From assembly GCA_019347675.1 (NCBI GenBank), contig JAHWKW010000005.1, forward strand, positions 62,001-126,000: a stretch of DNA of 64,000 bases, read 5' to 3'. The notes beneath the pieces were generated by a model. The model had not been told where the DNA came from, ran no database searches, and saw only the letters and a program-made list of their open reading frames with translations. The DNA is from Actinomycetota bacterium. GTDB lineage: Bacteria > Actinomycetota > Nitriliruptoria > Nitriliruptorales > JAHWKO01. Every line of letters begins with the position of its first letter. The stretch's first letter is position 1. Made by a program: the position numbers and the translations under genes. Below, piece by piece: positions 35,816 to 48,671 of this stretch.

Positions 35816-37609
35816 GTGGACACCGCCGTCCGCCTGCGGACCAACGCCTGGTGGCTCGTCGCGGGCACGCTCGGCATGCTGCTCGCGGCGCTGATCGGAC
35901 CGCAGGTCGCGGCGCCGGCGCTGGATGTGCGCTGGACGGGCGTCCTGGCGCTTGCGGCGATCGGCGGGATCACCACCGCGGCGGTCGGCCCTCGTCTGCT
36001 GCCGCTGGCCGTCGCTCGGGGGCGGCGGTTGCGTCCGTTGACGCAGGGAGCGGCGGTGGGGCTCGTCTCGGCGGCGGTCACCGCCGTGGGGGTGTCGCTG
36101 TTCCCCGACGTGCTCGCCCCGGTCGAGATCCGCGTCGGTCACGGCTTCCCCGACCTGCTGTTGGGCGCGCTGCTGTGGGCGGTCCCCGCAGCAGGCGTCG
36201 CCGGAGCGGTCCTGGGGCTGGCCGGTTGGGCGGTCGTCGCCCAGCGTGACGCGGTGCGGGCGGCTGTGGGGCTGGTCGGCGGCGCCGGGATCGCGTCGTT
36301 GCTGGCGTGGAGCGCCGCCGGTGCGAACCTGCTCGCGTCGACGCTCACGGGCGCGGCCCTCGCGGATGGTTCGGCGGGGGCCGGCCCGGTCGCCGACCGC
36401 GCTGCGGCGGTCGTGGCAGCCGGAGCTGGGTGGCCGCTGGCGTGGGCGTCGTGGGGGCTGGCCAGCCTGGGGCTGCTCGCGATCCTGGTGCTCCTCGCCG
36501 AGCGCGCGCCCCCGCAGTGGCGGCCGGTCGCGGTCGCGGTCGCATCGGTGGCGGTGGCGGCCGACCTGGTCGCGTTCGCGCTGCTCGGAGCAGCGCTCCC
36601 CGCGGTCGCGCCGGCCGCAGCCGAAGGCGCCATCGGGGCGTTCCTGGCGATCGAGTGGACCGCGCTGGCGTTGAGCGGCCTGGGCGGGAACGTGGTCTAC
36701 GGCGTGGTGGGGCTGGCGCTGGTCCGGACGGCGGGGCGCCGTCTGCACCCGCTGGTGCGGCTGGTGGGCCTCGCGGCGTTCGCCGCCGCCATCGTCAGCG
36801 GCGTCGGCCTGGTGGCGGTGCCGCACTGGTTCGGCCCGATCGTCGGCGTGAGCGTCGGCTTGTTCGTCGCGTTCGCCGTCGGGTTCGGCTGGCAGCTGGC
36901 GACGTCCCGCCGCACCCAGCCCGCCGCCGAGGCGGCAGTCCGCCGGGCGGTCCGTGCGCTGGTCCCCCTGCACCCGGTCTCGTTCACCGCCCAGCTCGGC
37001 CACCTGGTCGCGGTCGAACTGGCTTGTGATCCGTCACGTGTCGCCCCGCTGCTGCCCCCGGGCCTCGTGCCGTCGCGCCGCGACGGGCGGGCGCGGATCA
37101 TCCTCCTCGGGGCGGTGACCCGACGGGCGCGCATCGCTGGCTTGCCACGGGCGCTGGGGCTGCCGGCCAGCCCCACCGTCGTGCTGCAGGCCGAGGCGGT
37201 CGACAACAGCGGTGAGCGCGTGGCGACCTACCTGCGTGGCTGGGCGGACGGCACCTTCGGGGCGGCGGCGATGCACTGGCTGACGGAGCTGCAGCTGTCG
37301 CGCGTGGATCTGCAGCTGCGGGCGACCGAACGGCAGTGGCTGGCGCGGGGATCGGCAGGCTCCGTGCGGTTGCAGCTGGAGACCGATTCCACCGCCAGGG
37401 GTGTCGACGACGTGGCTCCCGGCGTGGCGGTCGTGGCCCGTGGCGGGCGCCTGGCCGAGGTCCCGGTCCGCATCAGCGGCGCCCAGTCGCGCCCCGCACG
37501 GGTGACCGCGCTCGGTGTCCCGTTCCTCGACCGGCTCGGCGCGCAGGTGGTGGGCGCGGCGTTCCTGGGTGACGCGGTGGCGGCCACCGGTCGGGCGCGT
37601 TGGCGCTGA
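35816..37609 (+). CDS. Polytopic membrane protein with a DUF2071/acetoacetate-decarboxylase-like C-terminal domain
   Basis: A 597-residue protein. Residues 1 to about 365 contain roughly ten hydrophobic segments. Residues about 380-597 look soluble: FTAQLGHLVAVELACDPSRV, LLPPGLVPSRRDGRARI, QAEAVDNSGERVATYLRGW and PARVTALGVPFLDRLG. The soluble part resembles DUF2071-type proteins, judged by eye. GTG 35816 has AGGAG 6 bases upstream and TAGCGT at 35780-35785 as a likely -10. Function unknown; the combination of domains is unusual. It converges on the AMIN-like lipoprotein gene. Confidence 0.65.
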   Translation: MDTAVRLRTNAWWLVAGTLGMLLAALIGPQVAAPALDVRWTGVLALAAIGGITTAAVGPRLLPLAVARGRRLRPLTQGAAVGLVSAAVTAVGVSLFPDVLAPVEIRVGHGFPDLLLGALLWAVPAAGVAGAVLGLAGWAVVAQRDAVRAAVGLVGGAGIASLLAWSAAGANLLASTLTGAALADGSAGAGPVADRAAAVVAAGAGWPLAWASWGLASLGLLAILVLLAERAPPQWRPVAVAVASVAVAADLVAFALLGAALPAVAPAAAEGAIGAFLAIEWTALALSGLGGNVVYGVVGLALVRTAGRRLHPLVRLVGLAAFAAAIVSGVGLVAVPHWFGPIVGVSVGLFVAFAVGFGWQLATSRRTQPAAEAAVRRAVRALVPLHPVSFTAQLGHLVAVELACDPSRVAPLLPPGLVPSRRDGRARIILLGAVTRRARIAGLPRALGLPASPTVVLQAEAVDNSGERVATYLRGWADGTFGAAAMHWLTELQLSRVDLQLRATERQWLARGSAGSVRLQLETDSTARGVDDVAPGVAVVARGGRLAEVPVRISGAQSRPARVTALGVPFLDRLGAQVVGAAFLGDAVAATGRARWR

Positions 37610-37654
37610 GCCGCGTCCGTCGTCGACGCAACCGGTTTCACGCCGGTGACCGAC

Positions 37655-38311
37655 TCAACGGGTCTCGATGTCGATCACGAGCCGCTGGGGGTCGTCGAGG
37701 CGCGCGACCCGGTAAGGGCGGACGTCCCGGAGCCCGACGAAGAACTCTTGGCGCCCCTCGAAGAGGACATCGTCGAGGATCTCGACGACCACGTCGGTGT
37801 CCGTGGGCCGGAGCCGCTCGGGACCTTGGCGCGGCTGAGCCGGTGCATCGCCGGGGTAGGCGATGTGGGTCAGCGCGATCCTCAACACCGCGTCACCCTC
37901 GATCGAGACGGGGTCGCCCGAGCCCTGCGAGCGTGGGTCGTCGTCGTACTCGATGCGCCACCCGACGTCTCCCTGCCCCGCGATCTCGAAGACGAGTCGG
38001 TCGAAGGCGTCGTGCCCGCTGACACGGACGTCGGTGACGACCAGCATCGAACCGTCGGGGTCCTGCGTCGCGGCTGCTGTGGTGGCCGGCCCGGGCACCA
38101 TCGGTGGCGCGTGCGTCCCGGCCGGCGACGGGCCCTGGGTCCCAGACGGGGAGGGCCCATCCGTGGTCGGCGACGGCGACCCCGTGGGTTGTGTCGTGGG
38201 TGCTGTCGGGCCCGGCGAGGTGATGGCTTCGTTGGAGCCGTCCCCGTTCCCGCACGCGGACACGGCAACCACGAGGGCGGCGAGGATCAGCGCGCATGTT
38301 GGGATTTTCAC
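37655..38311 (-). CDS. AMIN-like domain lipoprotein
   Basis: A 218-residue lipoprotein. GTG 38311 begins a signal peptide with lipobox VSAC (C20). A Pro/Thr/Ser-rich linker (about 24-70) follows, then an AMIN-like beta domain: VTDVRVSGHDAFDRLVFEI, GWRIEYDDD, LRIALTHIAYPGD and a C-terminal RVARLDDPQRLVIDIE. AMIN-like domains are associated with envelope localisation. Similar lipoproteins occur in mycobacteria. It is divergent from trpS across 157 bases. Confidence 0.85.
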   Translation of the reverse strand: MKIPTCALILAALVVAVSACGNGDGSNEAITSPGPTAPTTQPTGSPSPTTDGPSPSGTQGPSPAGTHAPPMVPGPATTAAATQDPDGSMLVVTDVRVSGHDAFDRLVFEIAGQGDVGWRIEYDDDPRSQGSGDPVSIEGDAVLRIALTHIAYPGDAPAQPRQGPERLRPTDTDVVVEILDDVLFEGRQEFFVGLRDVRPYRVARLDDPQRLVIDIETR

Positions 38312-38468
38312 GGTGAGGTCCTGGCGACGGATCAACCAACCGACGCGACTCGAGGCGCAGCGTCGTGTCCGTCGCATCGGCCCGTCATCGTGCAGTCTGG
38401 TGGACGGACGATCTTTCGCCAACCGCGGGGACCTGTGGTTTCCTGACCGTCTGACGACAGGAGATCCT

Positions 38469-39515
38469 GTGACACGCGTGTTGTCGGGGATCCAGCCGAC
38501 CGGGGGACTCCACGTCGGCAACTACCTCGGAGCCGTCCGCCGCTGGGTCGAGGACCAGGACCGCGTTGACGGTTTCTTCTGCATCGTCGACCTGCATGCC
38601 ATGACGGTGCCGCACGATCCGGCACAACTGCGCGAGGACACCTTGCGCCTGGCGGCCACACTGTTCGCCGCCGGACTCGACCCGCGCCGTTCGACGATCT
38701 TCCTTCAGAGCCACGTCCCCGCGCACGCGGAGCTGCAGTGGCTGCTGAACTGCGTGGCGTCCATGGGGGAACTGAACCGCATGGTGCAGTGGAAGGAGAA
38801 ATCGGCGGGGCGGGAGTTCGTCAGCGTTGCGCTGTTCGATTATCCCGTGCTGCAAGCAGCCGACATCCTGCTGTATCAGGCCGACGAGGTCCCCGTGGGC
38901 GAGGACCAGCGACAGCACATCGAGCTCACCCGCGACCTCGCCCAGCGCTTCAACCATCGTTTCGGGAGCGTGTTCACGATCCCGAACGCCGCCATCCCCA
39001 AGGCCGGGGCGCGGGTGATGGACCTTCAGCTGGTCGACAAGAAGATGTCCAAGTCCCTCGACAGCCCCAAGGGGACGATCAACCTCACCGACACGCCGAA
39101 GCAGATCACGCGGAAGGTCATGGCTGCGGTGACCGACAGCGGGAGCGAGATCCGAGCCGCCCCCACCAAGCAGGGCGTCACCAACCTGCTTGACCTCATG
39201 AGCGCCGTGACCGGCGAAGACGTCGCGTCGCTGCAGGAACGCTTCGCCGGCCGTGGATACGGGGAGTTCAAGAAGGAAGTCGCCGAAGCGGTGGTCGAGC
39301 TGCTACGGCCCGTCCAGGACCGCTACCAGCAGCTGGCCAGCGACCTCGTGCAGCTGCAGGGACTGCTCGCCGTCGGAGCTGACAAAGCTCACGAGGTGGC
39401 GTCCGCGACGCTCGCCGCAGCCAAGGACGCCGTCGGGCTGGTCCCCCCGGTCGGCGAGCGGTGGACCGACGTGGCGCTGGCGGCACCCCAGCAGGACACC
39501 TCGCCGGCGTGGTGA
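38469..39515 (+). CDS. trpS: Tryptophanyl-tRNA synthetase
   Basis: Charges tRNA-Trp; class Ic synthetase, 348 residues. The HIGH signature appears in QPTGGLHVGNYLGA near the N-terminus and KMSKS in DKKMSKSLDS. VALFDYPVLQAADILLYQAD and VPVGEDQRQHIELTRDLA are Trp/ATP-site regions. GTG 38469 has ACAGGAGATCC upstream. No T-box or leader peptide is visible in the upstream 157 bases. The stop lies 7 bases from the end of the convergent gdh gene. Confidence 0.96.
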   Translation: MTRVLSGIQPTGGLHVGNYLGAVRRWVEDQDRVDGFFCIVDLHAMTVPHDPAQLREDTLRLAATLFAAGLDPRRSTIFLQSHVPAHAELQWLLNCVASMGELNRMVQWKEKSAGREFVSVALFDYPVLQAADILLYQADEVPVGEDQRQHIELTRDLAQRFNHRFGSVFTIPNAAIPKAGARVMDLQLVDKKMSKSLDSPKGTINLTDTPKQITRKVMAAVTDSGSEIRAAPTKQGVTNLLDLMSAVTGEDVASLQERFAGRGYGEFKKEVAEAVVELLRPVQDRYQQLASDLVQLQGLLAVGADKAHEVASATLAAAKDAVGLVPPVGERWTDVALAAPQQDTSPAW

Positions 39516-39522
39516 GCCCGCG

Positions 39523-40776
39523 TCAGATGTAGCCGCGTAGCGTCGCGGCTTCGGCGACTCGGTCGACCGCGAGCGCGAACGCTGCCTGGCGCGGGGACAC
39601 CCCCTTCCGCTCGGCGAAGTCACGGACCTCGTGGTACGCGCGCGTGAGCCGCTTGTGCAGCCGGGCGTTGACCTCGTCCTCGTCCCAGCGGAACTCCTGC
39701 ACGTTCTGCACCCACTCGAAGTAGGAGACGGTCACGCCACCGGCGTTGGCGAGGATGTCCGGGATGATGGTGATCCCGTTGTCAGCCAGGATGCGGTCGG
39801 CGGCCGGGGTGGTGGGATGGTTGGCGCCCTCCACCACCAGCTTCGCCTGCACACGGTCGGCGTTGTCGGCGGTGATCACCTCCCCGAGGGCGGCAGGGAT
39901 CACGATGTCGACGTCGAGCAACAGCACGTCGTCGGGGCGGTCGAGCGGCTCCCCGCCGGGGAAGTTCGCCACGGAACCGCTGTCTCGAACCTCGTCCAGG
40001 AGCTTGTCCACGTCCAGGCCGTCACCGTGGAAGACGCCACCGGCGGCGTCGGACACCGCCACGACCCGGTACCCCGCGTCGTGCGCCAGCCGCGCGGCCC
40101 ACGACCCGACGTTGCCGAAGCCCTGGATCGCCACCGTCAGCGACCCGCTCAGACCCGCGTCGCGGACGGCTTCGTCGGTGAGGGCCACCACCCCACGGCC
40201 GGTTGCAGCCTCACGGCCGTAGGAGCCACCCAGCGCGATCGGCTTCCCCGTGACGATCTGCGGGGTGTGACCCATCCTGCGGCCGTACTGGTCCATGATC
40301 CACGCCATGACCTGCGCGTTGGTGTTGACGTCCGGAGCCGGGATATCACGGTTGGGGCCGATGATGTGGCTGATCTGGTCGGTGTAGCGCCGCGTCATCC
40401 CCTCCCGCTCCCGCGTTGACATCCCCGTGGGATCCACCTCGATCCCGCCCTTGGCGCCTCCGAACGGCAGCTCCACCAGGGCGGTCTTCCACGTCATGAG
40501 CGACGCCAGCGCGCGCACCTCCTCGATGTGGGCGCTGGGGTGGTACCGCAGGCCGCCCTTGTACGGCCCGCGCGCACCGTTGTGCTGCACCCGGTAGCCC
40601 ACGTACAGGTCGACGGCCCCGTCGTCGCGGCGGCCCGGGACCTGCACGCGCAGCTCGCGGTAGGTGCCGCGCAACGCGTCACGGACGGCAGCGCGCAGGC
40701 CGACGACGTCCGCGGCCTCCTCGAAGAAGTAGTTGACCGCCTCGAAGGGGGTCATCGCGTCGCGCAGCTCGACCAC
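39523..40776 (-). CDS. gdhA: Glutamate dehydrogenase (Glu/Leu/Phe/Val dehydrogenase family)
   Basis: Oxidative deamination of glutamate, 417 residues as in the hexameric GudB/RocG-like group. PYKGGLRYHPS and MTWKTALVELPFGGAKGGI carry the substrate and catalytic lysines, DIPAPDVNTNAQVMAWIMD the catalytic aspartate. The NAD-binding GFGNVGSWAARL and VVEGANHPTTPAAD follow. GTG 40776 is preferred because GGGAG lies 7 bases upstream; ATG 40755 lacks one. Cofactor preference cannot be judged. It is divergent from sdhC. Confidence 0.93.
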   Translation of the reverse strand: MVELRDAMTPFEAVNYFFEEAADVVGLRAAVRDALRGTYRELRVQVPGRRDDGAVDLYVGYRVQHNGARGPYKGGLRYHPSAHIEEVRALASLMTWKTALVELPFGGAKGGIEVDPTGMSTREREGMTRRYTDQISHIIGPNRDIPAPDVNTNAQVMAWIMDQYGRRMGHTPQIVTGKPIALGGSYGREAATGRGVVALTDEAVRDAGLSGSLTVAIQGFGNVGSWAARLAHDAGYRVVAVSDAAGGVFHGDGLDVDKLLDEVRDSGSVANFPGGEPLDRPDDVLLLDVDIVIPAALGEVITADNADRVQAKLVVEGANHPTTPAADRILADNGITIIPDILANAGGVTVSYFEWVQNVQEFRWDEDEVNARLHKRLTRAYHEVRDFAERKGVSPRQAAFALAVDRVAEAATLRGYI

Positions 40777-40895
40777 CGTGGGCTCCCGCTCGGGTGCGCG
40801 TCCATGGTGGCAGCCGACCGCCCCGGGCGCATCGCGGCTGATCGGCCGCCAGGGCGGCGTTGCTAGCCTCGTCGCGCCGCCGCAGGAGAAGATCG

Positions 40896-41656
40896 ATGCC
40901 GACGCCAACGCCGACCGAATCGGCGCGCATCGACCCGACGCGGCGAGCGCCGAGGAAACAACCGCGCCGCAGCCGCCGCTCCTTCTGGCTGCTGGAGCTG
41001 TACCGGTCGGCTCTCGGCAAGAAGTACGTCATGGCGTTGACCGGGATCGTGCTCCTGGCGTTCGTCCTCGCCCACATGATCGGGAACTTCAAGCTGTACG
41101 TGGGCGAGGACGAGATGAACCACTACGCGGAGTGGCTCCGGGGGCTGATGGTTCCGGCGCTGCCCGAGACCGTGTTCCTGTGGATGATGCGCTCGGTGCT
41201 GATCGCGTCGTTCGTCTTCCACGTCCACGCCAGCTACGCGCTGACGGTGATGAATCGGCGAGCGCGCACGGTCCCGTACCAGTCGAGACGCGACTACGTC
41301 GCGGCGAACTTCGCGGCGCGGACCATGCGCTGGAGCGGGGTCATCGTCGGCCTGTTCGTGGTGTTCCACCTCGCCGACCTGACGTGGGGGTTCGCCAACC
41401 CCGGGTTCGACCGCGGAGAGGTGTACGACAACGTGGTCGTCAGCTTCTCGCGCTGGCCGGTCTCGCTGTTCTACATCGCGGCCAACATCGCGCTCGCCTA
41501 CCACATCTACCACGGAGCGTGGAGCCTGTTCCAGAGCATGGGATGGAACGCACCTCGCTTCAACCGCTGGCGGAACGGCTTCGCGGTGACGTTCGCGGTC
41601 GTGATCGGCGTCGGTAACGTGTCGTTCCCGATCGCGGTGCTGGGGGGACTCGTGCG

Positions 41657-41660
<4 letters not shown>
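40896..41660 (+). CDS. sdhC: Succinate dehydrogenase cytochrome b subunit (B-type)
   Basis: Membrane anchor carrying two b haems that passes electrons from SdhAB to quinone. The 254 residues form five membrane helices, with a basic N-terminus of about 35 residues. Haem-ligand histidines are in [31 protein letters not shown] and [14 protein letters not shown] single larger subunit and no SdhD is the B-type (Sdh-1-like) arrangement. ATG 40896 follows AGGAGAAG, and TAGCCT at 40864-40869 is a likely -10. It overlaps sdhA by four bases. Confidence 0.93.
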
Positions 41661-43710
<2,050 letters not shown>

Positions 43711-43714
<4 letters not shown>

Positions 43715-44514
43715 CCGAGCCCGGTGCCAGCAAGAGCCCTGCAGCCAGCGACGGGATGCGGATCACCGTGCGCGTGTGGCGCCAGACCGGTCCCTCCGCC
43801 CCGGGGCGGTTCGAGACGTACGTGGCCGACCGAGTCAGCGGCGAGATGTCGTTCCTGGAGATGCTCGATCAGATCAACGAGGAGCTGATCAGCGACGGCG
43901 ACGAGCCCATCGCCTTCGACAGCGACTGTCGGGAGGGGATCTGCGGGTCCTGCGGCATGATGATCAACGGGCGGGCGCATGGCCCCTTGACCGCCACGGC
44001 GACCTGCCAGCTGCACATGCGTCACTTCCGCGACGGCGACGAGATCGTCGTCGAACCGTGGCGGGCGTCGGCGTTCCCGGTGATCAAGGACCTGGTGGTC
44101 AACCGCAGTTCCCTGGACCGGATCATCGAGGCCGGCGGCTACGTCTCGGTGAACACCGGCTCGGCGCCGGACGCGAACCTCATCCCGATCCCCAAGGACG
44201 TCGCCGACCGGGCCTTCGACGCGGCTGCGTGCATCGGGTGCGGGGCGTGCGTGGCCGCGTGCCCCAACGGCGCTGCACAGCTTTTCACCGCCTCCAAGGT
44301 GGCACACCTCGACATGCTCCCGCAGGGTCAGGCCGAGCGGTACTCGCGTGCGGCCGACATGGTCGACGTGATGGAGCAGTACTTCGGGTCGTGCACCAAC
44401 TTCGCCGAGTGCGAGGCGGCGTGCCCCAAGGCGATCTCGATCGACTTCATCGCGATGATGAACCGCGACTACCTCAAGGCACAGTTCCACATCCGCCGCA
44501 AGCGCCAGGTGTGA
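43711..44514 (+). CDS. sdhB: Succinate dehydrogenase iron-sulfur subunit
   Basis: Electron-transfer subunit of 267 residues. The [2Fe-2S] ligands lie in [12 protein letters not shown] and the following TATCQLH. Two further clusters use [12 protein letters not shown] and [15 protein letters not shown] 43711 overlaps the sdhA stop as GTGA. The C-terminus overlaps the next gene in the same way, so the DUF3500 gene is coupled to the SDH operon. Confidence 0.95.
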
Positions 44515-45461
44515 CCACCAGCGCGCAGCTCGCCCAGGCCGCACAGGCCTGGCTCGACACGCTCGATGACACGCGCCGACAACAGGCGAGCAGGCCGTTC
44601 GACGACGCCCGCCGGCAGTGGGCGTACACGCCGGGCCGCAGGGACGGGGTGGCGTTCGCCGGCATGCCGCGTGATCAGGCCAAGGCTGCGCACCGGCTCC
44701 TGGCCAGCGTGCTCCGCCCCCACGTCCACGCGCAGGTGGCCGCGATCATGGGACTCGAGGACGTGCTCGACGGCTTGGAGGGTGGGCGGCGGGACCGTCA
44801 CGCCGGCGACTACTGGATGATCGTGCACGGCGAGCCGGGGGCCACCGCGTGGGGCTGGCGGTTGGAGGGCCATCACGTGTCGCTCAACGTCACCGTGGCG
44901 GCGGGCGATGTGCGCTGCGAACCGCTGTTCCTGGGCGCCAACCCGGCACGGCTCGCCGCCCCTGGCGGGACGGTGTTGGCGCCGCTCGGCCGCGAGGAGG
45001 AGCTCGGGTTCGCGTTGCTGTGGGCCCTGCCACCGGGCCGACGCGATCAGGCCTGGGTCTCGATGGACGCGCCCGGGGACGTCCTCACCGATGCGGCGGC
45101 GCAGCTGGACGGCAGCGTCGACGCGCAGGGTGTGGCGCTGGGGGCGTTGGTCGGTGAGGCCGACCGCCTCGCCGACACCCTCCTCGAGGTGTACCTCGAG
45201 CGGACGACCGGCGGAGACGACACGCGACGTGACCGGATCACCGCCGGACGGGATCAGCTGCGGTTCGCGTGGGCCGGCGGCGACCAGCCCGGCCAGCCCC
45301 ACTACTACCGGCTGCAAGGGTCCCGGCTGCTGATCGAGCTGGACAACACTCAGAACGACGCCAACCACGTCCACACGGTCTGCCGGGATCCCCTCGGTGA
45401 CTTCGGGGACGACCTGCTCCGCGCGCATATCCGAGCCGGACAGACCCCCGACGACGCGTGA
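44511..45461 (+). CDS. DUF3500 domain protein
   Basis: A 316-residue protein of the DUF3500 family, whose role is not established. The hallmark [19 protein letters not shown] followed by [10 protein letters not shown] is present at about residues 101-127. [20 protein letters not shown] and [18 protein letters not shown] end the domain, with several conserved histidines suggestive of metal binding. No signal peptide is seen. GTG 44511 overlaps the sdhB stop by four bases, so it is translated with SDH. Confidence 0.88.
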   Translation: MTTSAQLAQAAQAWLDTLDDTRRQQASRPFDDARRQWAYTPGRRDGVAFAGMPRDQAKAAHRLLASVLRPHVHAQVAAIMGLEDVLDGLEGGRRDRHAGDYWMIVHGEPGATAWGWRLEGHHVSLNVTVAAGDVRCEPLFLGANPARLAAPGGTVLAPLGREEELGFALLWALPPGRRDQAWVSMDAPGDVLTDAAAQLDGSVDAQGVALGALVGEADRLADTLLEVYLERTTGGDDTRRDRITAGRDQLRFAWAGGDQPGQPHYYRLQGSRLLIELDNTQNDANHVHTVCRDPLGDFGDDLLRAHIRAGQTPDDA

Positions 45462-45463
45462 AT

Positions 45464-45475
45464 TACGCTGGCGGT
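45464..45475 (+). promoter_or_regulatory. Leaderless promoter inside the sdh operon, before the mutase gene
   Basis: TACGCT (45464-45469) is followed by six bases and ATG 45476. This supports ATG 45476 as the mutase start and suggests it can be transcribed independently of sdhCAB. Confidence 0.45.
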
Positions 45476-47068
<1,593 letters not shown>

Positions 47069-47088
47069 GCCCCCGACGACAGCGCGCC

Positions 47089-47108
47089 GGTCGGTCGCAC
47101 CACCGACC
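47089..47108 (+). terminator. Hairpin between the mutase and LpdA genes
   Basis: GGTCGG (47089-47094) pairs with CCGACC (47103-47108) around an eight-base loop, 20 bases after the mutase stop and just before the TACCGT box of the next gene. It could end the sdh-mutase transcript. Confidence 0.4.
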
Positions 47109-47113
47109 TGGGT

Positions 47114-47125
47114 TACCGTGCGGCC
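47114..47125 (+). promoter_or_regulatory. Leaderless promoter of the LpdA-type gene
   Basis: TACCGT (47114-47119) is followed by six bases (GCGGCC) and ATG 47126. No ribosome binding site is present. Confidence 0.45.
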
Positions 47126-48520
47126 ATGGTGCAACACCAGCGGATCGTGATCCTCGGCGGTGGGCCGGGTGGGTACGAGGCGGCACTCGTCGCCGCGGAG
47201 CTCGGCGCGGACGTCACGGTCGTGACCGACGAAGGGCTCGGCGGCAACTGCGTGCTGTGGGACTGTGTCCCGTCGAAGACGCTGATCGTCTCCGCCGAGG
47301 CGATGGGGTGGATCTCAGCCGCGGCCGAGCTCGGTGTTCGTGTTCCCGAGGCTCGCGAACTCGACCGCACCTACGTCGATTACCCGGCTGTTGCCCGGCG
47401 CGTGATGGCCCTGGCCCACAATCAGTCACGCGACATCGAGCAGAAGGTCGTCGCCAGCGGGGCGGTGATCGTCCGCGGCTGGGGACGCCTCACCGGCCCT
47501 CACGAGGTCTCGGTCGAGCTCACGGCCGGGGTGACCCGCACGCTTCGCGCCGACGTCCTGCTGATCGCCACCGGGTCGACGCCGCGCATCCTGCCGTTCT
47601 TCGAGCCCGACGGTGACCGGGTGCTGACCGCCAAGGACGTCTACGGGTTGCACGAGGTCCCCGAGCGGCTGATCGTGGTGGGGTCGGGTGCGACCGGTGC
47701 GGAGTTCGCCCACGCGTTCGTGCGGTTCGGATCGGACGTCGTCCTGGTGTCCTCGCGGGAGCTGATCCTGCCCACGGAGGATCCCGACGCTGCTCAGGTC
47801 ATCGAGGAGGTCTTCGAGCGGCGCGGGATGACCATCCTGCGCAAGGTCCGCGCCGTGTCGTGTGAGCGGACCTCCGCCGGGGTGGTGGTCGGGTTGGGCG
47901 ATGGCGATCACGTCGAGGGCAGTCACGTCCTGTTCACCGTCGGACAGATCTCGCGGTCCCGCGGGATCGGGCTCGAACAGGCCGGGGTGCGGATCGCCGA
48001 GTGGGGGGGGATCGAGGTCGACGGGGTTTCACGCACCAACGTGCCGTGGATCTACGCCGCCGGGGACGTGGTCGGCCGGGTCATGCTCGCCAACGTGGCT
48101 GCGATGCAGGGGCGGGTGGCGATGTGGCACGCGCTGGGGCAGGCGGTCTCGCCCATCCGCTGGGATGCGACCACGTCGACCATCTTCACCGACCCCGAGG
48201 TGGCCACGACCGGGTACACGGAGGCGGATTGCCGTCAGCGGGACCTGCCGTTCCGTTCCACGAGGTTGGATTTCTCGGGCAACCCTCGGGCGAAGATGGC
48301 GGCTCGCACGGACGGCTTCGTGAAGGTCGTGGCGATGCCCGGCTCCGGGACCGTCCTCGGTGGGGTGGTGGTCAGCGATGCCGCATCCGACCTGATCCAG
48401 CCACTGGCTGTCGCGGTCGAGAACCGGTTGACGGTCTTGCAGCTGGCTCGGACGTCGACCGTCTACCCGTCCATGGCCGGGTCCGTGTCGGAGGCGGCGC
48501 GGCTGCTGATGTCCGACTGA
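47126..48520 (+). CDS. lpdA: NAD(P)H-quinone reductase, LpdA type (dihydrolipoamide dehydrogenase-like flavoprotein)
   Basis: A 464-residue flavoprotein of the disulfide reductase superfamily. ILGGGPGGYEAALVAAELG binds FAD, the redox pair is in GGNCVLWDCVPSK, and GSGATGAEFAHAF is the NAD(P) loop. The C-terminal HxHPTxxE dyad of true lipoamide dehydrogenases is replaced by TVYPSMAGSVSEAA. This is the pattern of mycobacterial LpdA (Rv3303c), a quinone reductase without lipoamide activity. That function is therefore the likely one. It starts with an apparently leaderless ATG. Confidence 0.88.
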   Translation: MVQHQRIVILGGGPGGYEAALVAAELGADVTVVTDEGLGGNCVLWDCVPSKTLIVSAEAMGWISAAAELGVRVPEARELDRTYVDYPAVARRVMALAHNQSRDIEQKVVASGAVIVRGWGRLTGPHEVSVELTAGVTRTLRADVLLIATGSTPRILPFFEPDGDRVLTAKDVYGLHEVPERLIVVGSGATGAEFAHAFVRFGSDVVLVSSRELILPTEDPDAAQVIEEVFERRGMTILRKVRAVSCERTSAGVVVGLGDGDHVEGSHVLFTVGQISRSRGIGLEQAGVRIAEWGGIEVDGVSRTNVPWIYAAGDVVGRVMLANVAAMQGRVAMWHALGQAVSPIRWDATTSTIFTDPEVATTGYTEADCRQRDLPFRSTRLDFSGNPRAKMAARTDGFVKVVAMPGSGTVLGGVVVSDAASDLIQPLAVAVENRLTVLQLARTSTVYPSMAGSVSEAARLLMSD

Positions 48521-48536
48521 CACGACGTGTCGAGCG

Positions 48537-48565
48537 GGCGCCGGTGGCCTTCGGCGGGCGGCGCC
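48537..48565 (+). terminator. Composite hairpin after lpdA
   Basis: GGCGCC (48537-48542) pairs with GGCGCC (48560-48565), enclosing an inner GCC-TTC-GGC stem-loop and an interior mismatch. It lies 17 bases after the lpdA stop. Confidence 0.35.
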
Positions 48566-48671
48566 TGGCTGCCCGGCCGGGACGCGCCGCTAGGCTGCCT
48601 TGTTGTCGCTTCAGCCAACGGCGACGGCTCGTTCCCACGCAGTCATCAACGGAGGCACGCAGGAGGCAGTC

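Noticed and set aside
37631-37647. Hairpin ACCGG-TTTCACG-CCGGT between convergent genes as a terminator
   Set aside because: A 5-bp stem with a 7-base loop is too weak in this GC-rich context to call.
38312-38468. Leader between the AMIN-like gene and trpS as a T-box or attenuator
   Set aside because: No T-box core sequence, leader peptide with Trp codons or alternative stems could be seen.
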